Shown one piece after another: positions 47,411-61,000 of a stretch of DNA of 64,000 nucleotides (positions are counted from its first letter, which is position 1; every line of letters starts with the position of its first letter). The position numbers and the translations under genes are program-made. The stretch is from Progne subis subis (Eukaryota; Chordata; Aves; Passeriformes; Hirundinidae), in the NCBI GenBank assembly GCA_022316685.1, contig JAKJHU010000109.1, positions 1,240,001-1,304,000 on the forward strand, given 5' to 3'. The notes under the pieces are model-generated. The model saw only the letters and a program-made list of their open reading frames with translations. It did no database searches and was not told the DNA's origin.

Positions 47411-47785
47411 AGAATCATAGAATAATTTCAGTTGGAAGGGACCTTTAAAGGTCATCTAGTCCAACTCCACCCTGCAATGAGCAGGGACAACTTCAACTAC
47501 ACCAAGTTGCTCAGAGCTTCGTCCAATCTCACTCTGTTTCCTTGGATGGGGCCTCTACCATCTACAGCTTCTCTGGGCAACCAGTTCCAGTGTCTCAACA
47601 TCCTTATTGTAAAAAAATTATTCCTTATAGCTAGATTGAATCCACTTCTTTTAGTTTAAAAACATCACCCCTTGTCCTATTAAAACATCTGTCCTCATCT
47701 TTCTTATAAGCCCCTTTAAGTACCCAAAGACTACATGAAGGTCTCCCAAAGCCTTCTCTTCTCCAGGCTAAACAGTCCCAATTTA
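47411..47785 (-). mobile_element. CR1 LINE fragment, 3' end, minus strand
   Basis: The plus strand begins AGAATCATAGAATAATTTCA and continues through GGGACCTTTAAAGGTCATCT, CTTCTCTGGGCAACC and CTTCTCTTCTCCAGGCTAAA. This is the familiar reverse complement of the avian CR1 3' region, including the terminal ATTCTATGAT-type motif that CR1 carries instead of poly(A). Only about 375 bp remain: a 5'-truncated, noncoding copy, as most CR1 copies are. Confidence 0.93.
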
Positions 47786-49004
47786 AACCAAATCTAGCTA
47801 ATGGATAGTGAATAAGAGAGAAAAGAGAGTGATGAAAGCAGAAAAAAAGACTGGAAATAACAGGGAGGAACTTGCACAGTTGATCCCTGATACCAGGCTC
47901 AACTTGCTAATTAAGATATGCAGCAAACCCAGCACATTAATGTTGGTATGTTTAACAATAGGGACAACAGTGTCCTGAGAAATTTTTTTGAGTACGCAGA
48001 AGTCATCAACCATCAATTCTGCTACACAGTCCACAGAACTTTCTATCATCTGAGACATTTGCATAGCATAAATACAATACATGCACCTCTATACAAAGTT
48101 GATTACTTGTACGTATAAAAAAATTTTGAAGTTACAGGGATTCAAAGTTGGTTTGGTTTTTTTTTTCTATCCATGGACTTCAGCCTGTCCTACAGTGCTT
48201 GCAAAGTGCACATAAGATCTTCTTGCCCCCTCCTTCTACACAAATCTTCCCATAGCATGTCCCAAAACAAAACACTCTACAGTCTGCTAAGCCCTTCAGC
48301 TCTAAAAGATGAATTCTACAGAATTTCTCTAATGCTCCTCTGAAGTGTCTTTATCCCTACTGCTACTTCACCCCAGATTGCTTTAGCTTTCTTTTAAAAA
48401 TCCTATCAGATGCTAATGACAACTAATTTTCTGTTCCTCTCCTGATGCTCCCAAAAGTTTTTGCAGCTCTAGTTTAAAGAGATCACACATGTGGGTCTTG
48501 GAATTGAAAAGGATTAGCAATAGGTAATAATTTTTCTCTCTTGACACAGAAAATAACCCTCTGCTGGGGCTATAATTTATTGACACTAAGAGGTTTTATG
48601 GCACAAATTTATTACCAGCTCTTCTCACACAGCTATTCCCACCCATTGCACTTATTAATCAGAAAGCCTTTTAAATGTGATCTAGTAGCGAGAATTAAGC
48701 AGTTGTGTCCTGCGCATCGTGTCCCTATTTCATTTTCTCTTCTTCAACATTATCACATTATGTTCACTCTTTTTATTTGCTTTTCCTCTTCACAAAGCTC
48801 TTTAAACAGCTGCAAAGGGGGAGGGACCACTATGCTCATGAAAATTCCACTTTGCAGAACGCTTCTGTCAGGTCCTGCTGTCTGTCTCTTTCCAGGCATT
48901 TCATACCTCCAAGATTCAGGTCTGCTTTTACATCTCTTCCCTCTGCCAACAGAGCCTATTACCAGCTGTCTAAGCTGAAGAACAGTAATACACATCTTAC
49001 TGCC

Positions 49005-49059
49005 ATGAGGAAAATGTACACCCTCCTTCTCTTTGTAGTGAGCTCCTTTTGTCTGAACG
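49005..49059 (+). CDS. CHRNB4: CHRNB4 coding exon 1 (signal peptide)
   Basis: Starts at the ATG in TGCCATGAGG and encodes 18 codons plus one base of a hydrophobic leader ([10 protein letters not shown]...). It ends at CTGAACG/GTAAGTG, a strong donor. The 5' UTR upstream and the promoter are not delimited. Confidence 0.9.
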
Positions 49060-52000
49060 GTAAGTGACCTTTTCTTTCTCGTACAGTGTCAGAACAGCGA
49101 GAGCTTTTGGGGGTACAAGATAGGACAGTGACATGAGCTCCGTAACCATCACCTCGGGAGGTTGCTGACTTTGAGAGGATGTAGAAAATGGATTATTCAG
49201 TGTTGTTTTGGGCTTGTTTGGTATCAGCACATGCACTAGGATGGATATGGACAGACAAGTTGGATATAAAATTACATAACTGTAGGAGATGACAATGATA
49301 AAGGCTAGATAATATCCCTTTAGATGCTCCCAGGATCATCTGTGATAGGAAAAGCAGATATTGTGCTGAAGGTGAAAAAATGAACCGTGACATGATCCAC
49401 AAATATGACAGATCTCATCCCTCAACCATTATTTTATCAAGTTCCTGTATTTTGCAAAGTTCATAATTCCTGGTTTTTTAAATTAGAATTGAAACAATTT
49501 AAATTAAGTTGTCATATGTAACTATATGCTACGAAAAACATATTTATGGTTTTTATGCAAGAACGTTTCCCTCAGTCTGTCAGGATTTCTTGGATATGTT
49601 TTAGGCAGCACAAACAGCCTGACAGCAGCATGGAATAGTGCATTTAGCGTGGGAGCTTCTTCCCATGGAGAGGCTCCACTGAAGTGCTCGGAGAGAAACT
49701 GGCTGAAACTGAACCAAGATCAGATCACTTTTCATTATCACCTATTCATTCCACACTTGTGTCGTTTCTTCCATCTCTGAAAGGCAACTTTAGAAAACAT
49801 CGGCTTTGTAACAAAAGGAGAGTATGGGCCCACTTCAGATTTTTAAACTATACACTTCTAAACACCTGAGTATTTCGTTTTTTATTTGCATTAATTGCAG
49901 TGTAAAAATTAAAAGTCTTTAAAATCCAGTAAATTCACTGCTACTTCCATTGGATCAATAAGCATTCCAAATCAGCATGTGTTCTTCTAAGAGGTTATGA
50001 AAACCTTTTTGCTTGAGATCATGTTGAGAAGTAACAACATCCTGAAGCAATTTCAGAGAAAATAATGGGACTGTTTCATTGCTGCTTCTTTCTTGCTCTT
50101 TACTAATTACAGATAGGAACTTGTTATGTCACTTGTTTGTGAGAGAGTAAAGGACTAAAATGGTGACACGTGCTACAATACTACTTCTGAACAAATACTA
50201 TTTCAACATTTATTATGATAACTGAATTCAGAAAAACCATAGAAATATGTCTTATGTTAAATTTTGAAATGTAGATGGTGATAACAGTGAACTTGCCTGT
50301 ATCTCTCAGCATTGCTCCTTTTTTTTTTTCCCCGTGGAAATCACTCCAGCAAATTTGTCATTACACTGAAATCAAACAGCGCAACACAAGATGTCTACTT
50401 ATTTCATTTTATGTGTTTAAATTAGATGATGTAAAAAGGAAAGTCTCCAAGCAGAGGAATGAAGTCTGTGGTTTAGTTTCTTCTGCTGTGAAATTGGAAG
50501 CATCTTGGTGCTTTTTTTTTTTTTTTTTTTTTTTTAATGTTCATAGTCCCACAGAGAAAACAAACTTACTGAGGAATACGTACTGCAAGTTACGTGGCAA
50601 TTGCTCTCCTTGTCCCAGAGCAGATGTGTAGTGTGTTCAGTGAAGCTAATATAATTTCCCCAGCTCAAGATCTACCCCAATGGGCTTTATTTATTACTGC
50701 TTTCAGTACACAAAGATACTCCACTTCCAATTTAGGACTGCCTGATCATTATTGTTAAAATCAATTGTCTAAAAGCATCAGGCTACCTTCTTCAACATCT
50801 CTGGTGATTATTGCTATTTGGAGGGGAAAAAAAAAAAAAAAATTGTGGGGGAAACTGCACTTCTATTTCTTCCAACCCTGAATGGAAAAAGAGAAGTTTC
50901 ACAGGCCTGGATACTGACACACAATGCACATAAAGATGAAACTAGATAGCTGGTAATTTTGTTCTCATTAAGTGCCATCTGGTTTATATGTGGATTGTTA
51001 ATGGAAAGTAGACTATAAAAATTAGACAAGAAACAGTCATTTCCTCCCCAGTATTTGCAGAGAGAGTGGTTTTAACAAGTTTTAAGACAGTGCAGAGCTG
51101 ACACCTAGTGGTGTGGGATACAGGTCCTGAGCGAGGTGACAGAGTAGCCCCCTTATTTCTGGTTACTAAGTTACAAAGGCTGGAATGAAATGGCAATTTT
51201 ATAAAGGATTATCCCTAACGAAGGAACGCCTTCACTAAGAACAGGTAATAATTTCTCAGTGGGATTCATTGTTGGATAAATATTTTTTATAATTGAAGTC
51301 ATGGCTTGTCATTAATCCGCATAGTTTATTAACAGTCAGTCCTTGGAAATCTGAGCTGTTCTCATCAGACATGCATACCCCACACTATGTTTGGATTTGC
51401 AGACCAGACAACTGTGATTGCTAAACGCAGTTTTCAGAGTGAAAACTAACTACAAATCCAGAATTAGCTTTCTGCAAATATTGTACAATTCCTACCTCTT
51501 ACTCCCTGTATAGGAAACACTCTCTGTGCTGGAATATTCACAAAGGCAGCAATACAGTGAAAACATAGTTAACAATTCATTCAAACAAGAACTCATATCT
51601 TTGCTGACAGTATCCAGTGACCACTGAATGAAACAAACCAGCCGACAATTTATTTATCTTTGAATTACAGCCTTGTGTTTACGTCATTTACATAGGCAAC
51701 AGTGGGAATGTCTACCAAAAAAACTATCTGCTACAAAAAAATCCAACATAAAACTCCACCAAACCACACAATAAAATAACTTTAACAAGGATTCTCTCTT
51801 GTACTACCACAGGACTTCTAATCTATCCTTATATCTACAAGAAGATTCATTCCTAGATCATGGTCCTCTTTTCTTCACAGTATCAAATTTAGCTTTTCCT
51901 TGATTGCTATGCACAAAAAACCAGCCCAGAATCTGAAGCTTAGCAAGACTCAGCATAGCTTTAGCTCGATAAGCTTTTGATCAGACACCTTGCATTGAGA

Positions 52001-55000
52001 ACAAATGTCATATTAAAATATCACATGGTATAGGGCTTTTATAATTACTTGCAGGGAGGTGAAAAACAAGTGTGAATCAAAAAACAAACTGACCCAACAA
52101 ACACAGATACATTCATCCAAATTTGCATTCCCAAGTGCCTTGGAAAGTATTTGAAAAGCCTATTCTGAAGAACAATCTTATAGTTAAATATAGGTGAAAA
52201 AATTGGGCTACCAGGCCACAGCTCATGCTGGTCTTACAAGAATTAAGCCTGGTGTTTACCTTAACCTTTCCACAGAGCTTGAGTTCTTAGATGTGAAATC
52301 TGTTTGATAATCTTTCCTTTTACCTCACTCCACTTTCTCACTGGATCACAAATGGGAAGGTCTTAGGGTATTTTTTTAACCTGAGCTGGATTCAGGAGAG
52401 TTTTGTTTCAAGAGAGACTTGTTCAGCCTAGCAACTTGCAGCCCAGTTCACAAGGAAACGTGGCACCTTCCAGACATGCACACAAACTTTGGCTGCTTAT
52501 TTGATCCTGGCTTTTTGGTGTCTGCCTTTCCCAAGAGTCCATGAATATGTTACAACAAACAAACAAACCCAGAACAAATTAATGTACCACAAATTTAAAA
52601 TACTTGCATGACTAGTGTTTTTTACTGTGTGGAATTGCTCCGGGAAATAATGAAGCAAGTATGCTGTAAGGACACTACCCTCATTTCTGCAATATCTAGA
52701 GGTGAATTAGCTGAGCTGAATTAGGTGACCTTTTCTATGGATATATTGAATTGGAACCTGCTTTCACTAACACTGTAATTTCATCAGCATCACAACACAG
52801 AACTGCCAAACCACAGCCCAGCGTCTCTGACTCAGTTGGCAGGAGGTTATCAGGACCTCATGCATCAGTATTGTCAGGTGGTCAACAGTGGCTTGAAAAG
52901 TCCACTGGGATGACTTTAAAAAGCACACAAAGAACATGAGAACAGAATAAATGACCTGGGATTGTGCCAGAAGCTGTTCTCCTCCACGGGGAATGTTCAG
53001 GCTTGTTTGATAGTCACCTGTAGATACTGTATTTTTGTAGTCACTGGACTCCAGCTTTGGCAATCAAAGATTTACAGTATTTGTGCTAGTCCATAAATAA
53101 GGTTTTACTTCTACACAAAATAAGCCTAACATACTGCCTTGAGTTTTCAAATTTTGAAACAGAAACACCACTAGGTACCAGAAGAGTCCCCAGTCATTAA
53201 AATATCCTTTATGACTCCTACAGCTTGTCCCATCATTTTCTCTACATAAATAAGAGTCTTTAAATTTGTATGTGTTTCTGCACCTCTGTCTTCTACAGCA
53301 ATAAAGAGAGAAGTCACAGCTGGACCCCTCCCTTTGGATCATAGAAAAATGCTTCCCCTGCTATTAAGAGGGTGGTTTGCTCCAAGTTTCTGAGTATCTA
53401 CCAATTTGAGCTTCACATTTTATTGCAAAACACCCCAAAAGGGTTCTGATTGATCTGCTTTGATCTGTGCTCTGTGAAGGACAGTCAGCTTCAGCTGAAC
53501 AGATATCAGTGCAAGCCCCATATCCTCCTGTTCACACAAACCTACAGTCTTTAGAAAATCAAAAGCTGTCATTATTTCTCAAAGATGATCTGGTGCACAG
53601 ATATTCTGTGACCCCCTACATCATGTTACTTTAGTCTTCCTTTCATAATCCTGTTTTGTGATGCTTTACAGGAAACATGGCAGCAGATGCTGAAGAAAAA
53701 CTAATGAACCACCTACTGAGCCCAGACAGATACAATAAGTTAATTCGACCGGCTGTCAACTCCTCCCAGTTGGTATCCATAGAACTGCAGGTTTCCCTGG
53801 CACAGCTCATCAGTGTGGTGAGTTCAAATTAGGCTACACCTTTACACTCAATACTACTGCACAGCATCCTAAGTAATAGTTATACTGGTATTGCTACGTC
53901 TCTGTTCTTTCCTCATTTGTGTAACACTATTAATAGGCAGAGCCCATACATGCCATTAATTGGCTTTATGTCTCACAATGGAGCTACAATGAGGAAATCA
54001 GTCTATGCCTAAGCATTGAAGGACTGGGGCCAGATCTTCATGCAACAAAATTCCATCTAGCTAAAATTGAAAATCATTCCACTGATTTCAGTACAGTTAC
54101 TGTAAGTTACCCCAGGTCAGGACCTATCCTGGACTGTGCACACCATCCACCATCAGTGGAATGCTAATCCATCTTCTGCAGAGGTCGTTCAATGGCCTGA
54201 AAACAAGCTACAAAGCCACATCCAAAACACATGACATATCAGGCCTATCAATAAAGAACAGTGGAATGTTGTAAAGAAAAGTACACATTAATTCTGGCTG
54301 GAATAGCTTAACATGGTTAAAACAATCCTCATGAAAGCAACTCCTCATATTCAATAAAAACTACTTCAGTGAGTCTAAAAGACCTTTTCACCCACAAGGT
54401 TAATATGTGTTTGACAGTTATTCTAAGGTATAAACACATCATTACTAAAAGAGGTTAACATTAACTGCAGTGGGAACAAAGGGCCAGAATATAAGCGGGA
54501 ATAATTTCCTGAACTGAGGCTTTCAACTCTGCTGCTCTCTCCCTGGATGACAAGGAGATACAGATGACTGCCTCCCTGTCAGAATTTGTGTTAAGTGCTA
54601 GTGACTGGACTGCTGCAAACTTTAAGAGACACAGAGAATTTATGCTCTGAAATTCAGGAGAAAATGAGAAAGACTCTGATGGAATGAAAGGGAAATTGTA
54701 CAAACAACTGAGGTTTCATACACACATGCAGACTGGATATAATATATACAGACACCCATAGATGTGTATGCACACAGGATTCAATGCCATGTATAGCAGA
54801 TGATTCTAGTTAAGTGCCCTCTCTCCCCTGGGGAACTCTATCTGGACACAGGCATGCCTGTGTACATCCTGCACTACCACCACGAGAACAGTGTCCCCCT
54901 AGAGTGCAGATTCTGGGCATACAAAGGGAGGCGTCTTGCTCCAGAGGCTCCAGTCATCAACAGCCTAAACAAGGTGCCAAATTCTGTCTGGGTTTGAAAG

Positions 55001-58000
55001 ACAGGTATCTGCTAGGGAGGTGTGAGGCCTCTCTAGGAATGGGGAATTCCAATCCCCTCCCTCCAAGTTATTATAATTTAGAAAATTAAAAGGGCTTTTC
55101 CGGCAGAGCTATGGGGAAAGGAATAACAGTTCTTTACTATTAAGTATAACAAGGCAAACAAACAACAACTATAGCATGAATAATAAACAGAACCAGGAAC
55201 CTCGAGGGGCTTTGGCAGCCTGATCCCTTGGGACTCTGAGAGCACCAAGCTGGGAGGGTGGAAATTCCTGGGCTGGTGGCTGGAATGGCAGGATGTCCCA
55301 GGCAGGCAGGGGGTGTTCTGGCAAAGTGAGCAGTGCTGAAGGAGCTGTGACGGCTGGACAGGGCTGGCCCAGCTCCAGCAGGGCAGGTGAAGGGGCTCAG
55401 AATTCCTGGGCACATGAGCAGATGATGGTAGATTTCCCAGGACCCGGACTTTCTGTTGACTGTGGACCCCTCCTGCAGCCAGCAGCAGCCTGACCGTCCT
55501 CTCCAATGCCAAGAGCATGAAAAAGCCCCCAGCTCCCCCAGCCCCAGTCCTCTTCCCTCCCCCAAAACTCGTGTGTCGGTCAAGCACCATCTGAGCCAGC
55601 ACTTAAGTCTCTTAGCAACTTATGGGGAAAAATTCTCTCAGACAAAAAAAAAGGAACAAACCTAACCCCCAACAATGAGCAAGGATCAAGACAAGTACAG
55701 CTCAGTCCCTAACCCTCTATAGCCTCATTCTTTGAGCAGAACAAAATTAGGCATCTTGTAGGCTCCAGCAATCTCAAGTATCTTCAAGATCTGAGAATCA
55801 ACTTATTTTCCTACAGAAATTCTCCTGACAGATCTTTTAGAGGGAGGTTTCTCTTCTGAACTGCTGTCTAGAGACAGCAGCTCATGAAGCAGAGCCTGCC
55901 AGCTGAGAGATTAAATGGCAAACCTTACACCAACCTCACATAACCTCATGTAAGCCTCCCCGATGGTCAAATGTCTCTCCTGTTTCAAATCAAAGGTGGA
56001 GAAGTGGGATGGGATGGGATGGGATGGGATGGGATGGGATGGGATGGGATGGGATGGGATGGGATGGGATGGGATGGGATGGGATGGGATGGGATGGGAT
56101 GGGATGGGATGGGAGGAGGAAACCAGCTTAGCAAGGTGGTGGTCATTGTTTCCAAATAACTACTCTCACTCCTGCCATAACTGTTCTTGTTAAAAGGCAT
56201 TTGAAATTCTACATTTATGGGGTTACCATTTATCATCAGTTAGACTGCCATCTTACTTCAGAGAAATGTCTGTCTTGAAATACACTAGGCAAAACCATGC
56301 TCAAAAATCCACCGAATAAATCTTATTACTGCAATGAAATGAACCATTTTAGAGGCCAGTTTTTGTCTCCGTTTTTCCCTGCAGAATGAACGGGAGCAGA
56401 TCATGACGACGAATGTCTGGCTGAACCAGGTAATGCACAAACCCACAGAGAAATGGCTCTTGCAAACCACAAATGTGATTGCCTTCGCTCCATCACATGA
56501 TTGTTTTGTTAGTGCTGGTCAGGACACTCCCATCACAACTGTACAATTCTTCTCTTAGGAATGGATTGATTATCGGCTGGCTTGGAAGCCCTCTGACTAT
56601 GAAGGAATAGATAAGCTGAGAATACCTGCAAAACACATCTGGTTGCCAGACATTGTGCTTTACAATAAGTAAGTAAAATGGGTGTAGTTTACGCAGACAA
56701 TGAACAAAATTTTAACCAAGGAACAAACATCAGAAACAATGAAGATGGAATGGTAAAATTTTAAAAGTGAATTTTGTCACTTTTAGATAGTAGCAAGTGT
56801 ATCTGACTGGGCTACTGGGCTCAAAGATAATTTTAGTAACAGCAGCGCTCTGGTTAAAGAAATTCCAGCAGAGTTGAAAGATGTCTGCAGTGTGAGCAGT
56901 TACAGCAGAGGATCCATGACAAGGCTCAAAACCGAGACAGATTTATATGAAAATAGACTGTATGGAAAGAAGAAACTGTAGGTATAAATGCAGTTGCAAG
57001 AAGACATCTGAGATCCTATCAGACATCTTAGGGTCTGAGACAGTTTTGTCTCCTTCTCCACCCACTCCTTCTTCTACCACAGACCCCAGGACAAAAATCT
57101 GTTACAAAGTTCACACATACCAAACTCCAGGAGTTTATATTCATGTAGAAAACCGAATTATATTCAATTTTCATAAAACATTGAAAAAATCCATTCTATG
57201 AATACATAATAAATCTGTCAACATTTGACCCTCTTGCTTTATAGTACTGAGAAAAGTATTATACTTCAGTTCCTCTTTCAAACAAACAGCTGACAATTGT
57301 TTTCCTCTGGTTTAAATCTCTAGAAAAAACTTGAAGTGGATGATAAACATTTTTTTTTTTAAATAATCAAAATTTATATTTTTATGATACTTTGAAAACC
57401 AATGAATTCATGAACACATGATGATTTATAGACATATACAGATGGGAAACCTAGGAGATTTATATATAACTGATTAAGTCCTTGGAATCCTACTACTGGA
57501 AACTAGATTTGATGAACTCTTAAAATTAATGTATTAGTCACAAAATAATTCAGCTAGTGGATTAGGATGTACTGTGACTGTTCAAAGCTTGTTCTGGTAA
57601 ATTGTGCCTCTGCCCTCTGTTTGTTTTTGCTACTGGCCAAGTGATACCATTTAACAGTTTGTAAAAATAGAAAGAAATAATTTCAAAAGGTTTCTTAAAT
57701 GCACAGGAACAAGCCTCACTATATTGGATTTCTACATTAGTATAAAGCTTCAATTAAATTTTAGCTAAAGGACAGGTCCATGTAACTTCCTGCTGCTGGA
57801 GCAGAGTTTTACAGGCATCAGTCAGTTCAAGGTGCTCAGGAAAACACAAAGCTCAGTGTGTGGCCTGTGCAGAGGGCTGTGAGACTGCAGCCCAGCCTCT
57901 TCCCACAACTCAGACAGGGCAGTCAGTGACAGAACTCACATATTTCCAGCCCAGGAGTCTGCCCAGCACGTGGCATGGCACGATGGCAAAGCCAGCTCAG

Positions 58001-61000
58001 GGAGTACAGATATGTCAGAACTAAGACGCAATTCATTTCTCAAAAAAGAGCTAATTTATTGGCAATGAACTAACGACCCCCATTAGTGGCTGTAGCCCCT
58101 CACTCCTGCATCTGGTTGTTTCACTGTCTGCATGAATTAGCTGCAAAGGTCTCAGCTCAGTGCCAGGCTCTCATTGCCTCACCCAGGTGAGCCCTTTCCA
58201 GAGCCAAAGCTAACTGATTCAGACACATGTGCCAAGCCTTAGATATCTGTAGGATTTCCCTGCTTAGGAAAAAAAAAAAAAAGAAAGTCACCCTTGGTAG
58301 TGAAATAACTCTATTTTCCATGATGCCTCGTCAACAAACACGAATAACACCTCAGGATATCTAATGGCTTAAACAGCCCTACCTTATTTGCCCAGACTGT
58401 TGGGCAGGAGAAGATGCTGACTGATAATGATCTTCTCCCTGAGTTAAAGGCCCCATCACAACACAGAAGACTCCCCTGGTGGAAGTTCAGCAGTTGGAAG
58501 AGATACAAAGCCAAGATTATTTGTGGGCACTAAGAATGCCGTGCCTTGTCTGTTCCGATTTTGTAATAAGTAAACATTAACTGGAGTGACGCAATAAATT
58601 ACAACCCATATAATTACATTTCCTCTGCCTGCTCTCTCCCTGCATTTCTAACTAATGCTGCTCATCCTTATTTCCTTGTCCAAGTCATTTAGGAGTGATG
58701 CTCTGTGTTCGTAGCAGTGGCTGTGTTCCAGATGAAAGGTACCTCTGTTTTCGCATGGGATGATCTCATTTTTGCACAGCCTTCAGAAATGTAGGAAGTT
58801 TTAATTACTCGAGCAAACATTTACAAAATACATTGATTTCTTTGGATGAAACAGAGGTGTGTATTTGGTATTTAATAATAATTTTGTAACTTTTTTTTTC
58901 TGTAAGTATTGGACAAAAAATCAACTCCCTAATTGGGAGAAATGAATACATTGATCTCCCTATCAAGTTATAGCTCCCTACAGCATAGATTTCAGAATAA
59001 AAGTATTACTAAATTTGATTCTTGGAACAAATGGGGCTCACAAGACCAAGAATGTCAGACCCTTTCTGTTTTGAATTATGTTTTTCCTCCTCATATTTTA
59101 TCACTTTCTCCCCTTTCTCTTCTCTCCTCTTATTAGTGCAGACGGCACGTACGAGGTCTCGCTGTACACAAATGCCATTGTAAAGAACAATGGAAGCATT
59201 CGCTGGTTGCCACCAGCCATTTACAAGAGTGCCTGCAAGATTGAGGTGAAGCATTTCCCATTTGACCAACAAAACTGCACCCTGAAGTTCCGGTCCTGGA
59301 CATATGACCACACAGAAATTGATATGGTGCTTAAGACTTCCATGGCAAGCATGGACGACTTCACGCCGAGCGGAGAGTGGGACATTGTAGCACTGCCAGG
59401 AAGAAGGACAGTAAATCCTCTGGACCCCAATTATGTCGATGTGACATATGACTTCATTATTAAAAGGAAACCACTTTTTTATACCATCAATCTTATCATT
59501 CCCTGTGTGCTAATTACATCCTTAGCCATCCTAGTATTCTACTTGCCTTCAGACTGTGGTGAAAAAATGACCTTATGCATATCTGTGTTGCTCGCCTTGA
59601 CTGTGTTCTTGCTGCTGATCTCCAAAATTGTCCCTCCAACATCTCTAGATGTTCCACTGATTGGGAAGTATCTCATGTTTACAATGGTGCTGGTGACCTT
59701 CTCAATAGTTACCAGTGTCTGTGTGCTCAATGTCCACCACAGGTCTCCAAGTACTCACACTATGCCCCCCTGGGTAAAGCTGGTTTTCCTTGAAAGACTC
59801 CCAGCCTATCTGTTCATGAAGCGCCCAGAAAGTAATTCTCCACGGCAAAAGCCGTGCAACTGCAAAAAGACAAAAGCAGAGAATCCTTGTATGGAGCCAT
59901 CTGACTTCTACAAGAGCTCTACCTATTTTTTGAATACAGCTTCAGCCAAAAGATATGATATGAAAGTCTCTGAGACACTTGACAATGTCAGCAGTCATCG
60001 AGATTTTAGGTTAAGAACAGGCACGAAATTTTCTCCTGAAGTGCAAGAAGCAATTGATGGAGTCAGTTTTATAGCAGAGCACATGAAAAGCGATGACAAC
60101 GACCAGAGTGTAAGTAAAAATGAGAAATCCCTGTCCTTCCCAACTTCATCTTCTGTCCTCCTCTGTAACATGCTGTTCCTCAGAAAGCATATTTGAACTC
60201 TCTAGCTATTGTCAAGATTTTAGAGAGATTCTAGGTCCAGCTCATAAGAGGAAATAATTTATGCCATTAATGAACTGCTGTTTTGCTAACTGCAAATACT
60301 CTCCTGATAAATAACATGGCTATTTCTACATAAAGAGATTGCATAGTAAATCCTGAAACATTCTTAAAAAAGCTTTGTTGTCACATTCAAGTGGTGATTG
60401 GCAGGTCAAGAAAACAGTATTTAGTTCCATGTTAGAATATTTTTTACCACTGTGAATCAGTAAGACTGTGATTTGACCCATGGCCAGGCCAAGTTAACCA
60501 GAAACAATGTACCTACAGCTCATGCATTTATTTACCTAACTGAGCACAGCAGGAGGATTTAGCAAAACTGGTAGAAGGCCTTTGCAAACACCCTTTCTTG
60601 GCTAAGACACCTGTCTGTATATGGCAAACACCATGGGTAGGATTAAAAACTTCAGCAGAGCTGACACTTCTTTCATTTGAGTTATTTTTATATATACCAG
60701 ACTCACTACTGGTTAGGAGAAATACTGTATTTAAGCAGTGCTGCTGCTCTATTCCCCTGTCCTACTCATAGGCCACTAGCTAGCACAACAGAGCTGAGAG
60801 AAACACTCTGTGAGCAATGCTTGGAAAACTCAGGTGGGTCACAGGGTTTTTTTCAGACAAGCAACCACAGCTGGGAAAAATCATCCTCATACCTACCATT
60901 GTCCTGTCTCTAATCCAGACCCCAGTGAGACTCCAGGTTCGCTATTCCTATTGTGCTTTCCCTCCCTCAGCCAAGCGGATTAAATAAAGTCTGGTTTCTG

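Noticed and set aside
55078..55602. 174-codon minus-strand frame in CHRNB4 intron 2
   Set aside because: It is LTR sequence of the same family, not an exon or nested gene.
55963..56236. Frames encoding GMGWD-type or PSHPI-type repeats
   Set aside because: They are direct translations of the (GGGAT)n array, whose 5-bp unit cycles through frames without stops.
60110..60196. CHRNB4 ending by read-through of the exon 5 donor
   Set aside because: The donor is GTAAGTA and joining to exon 6 restores the M4 segment required in all nicotinic receptor subunits.
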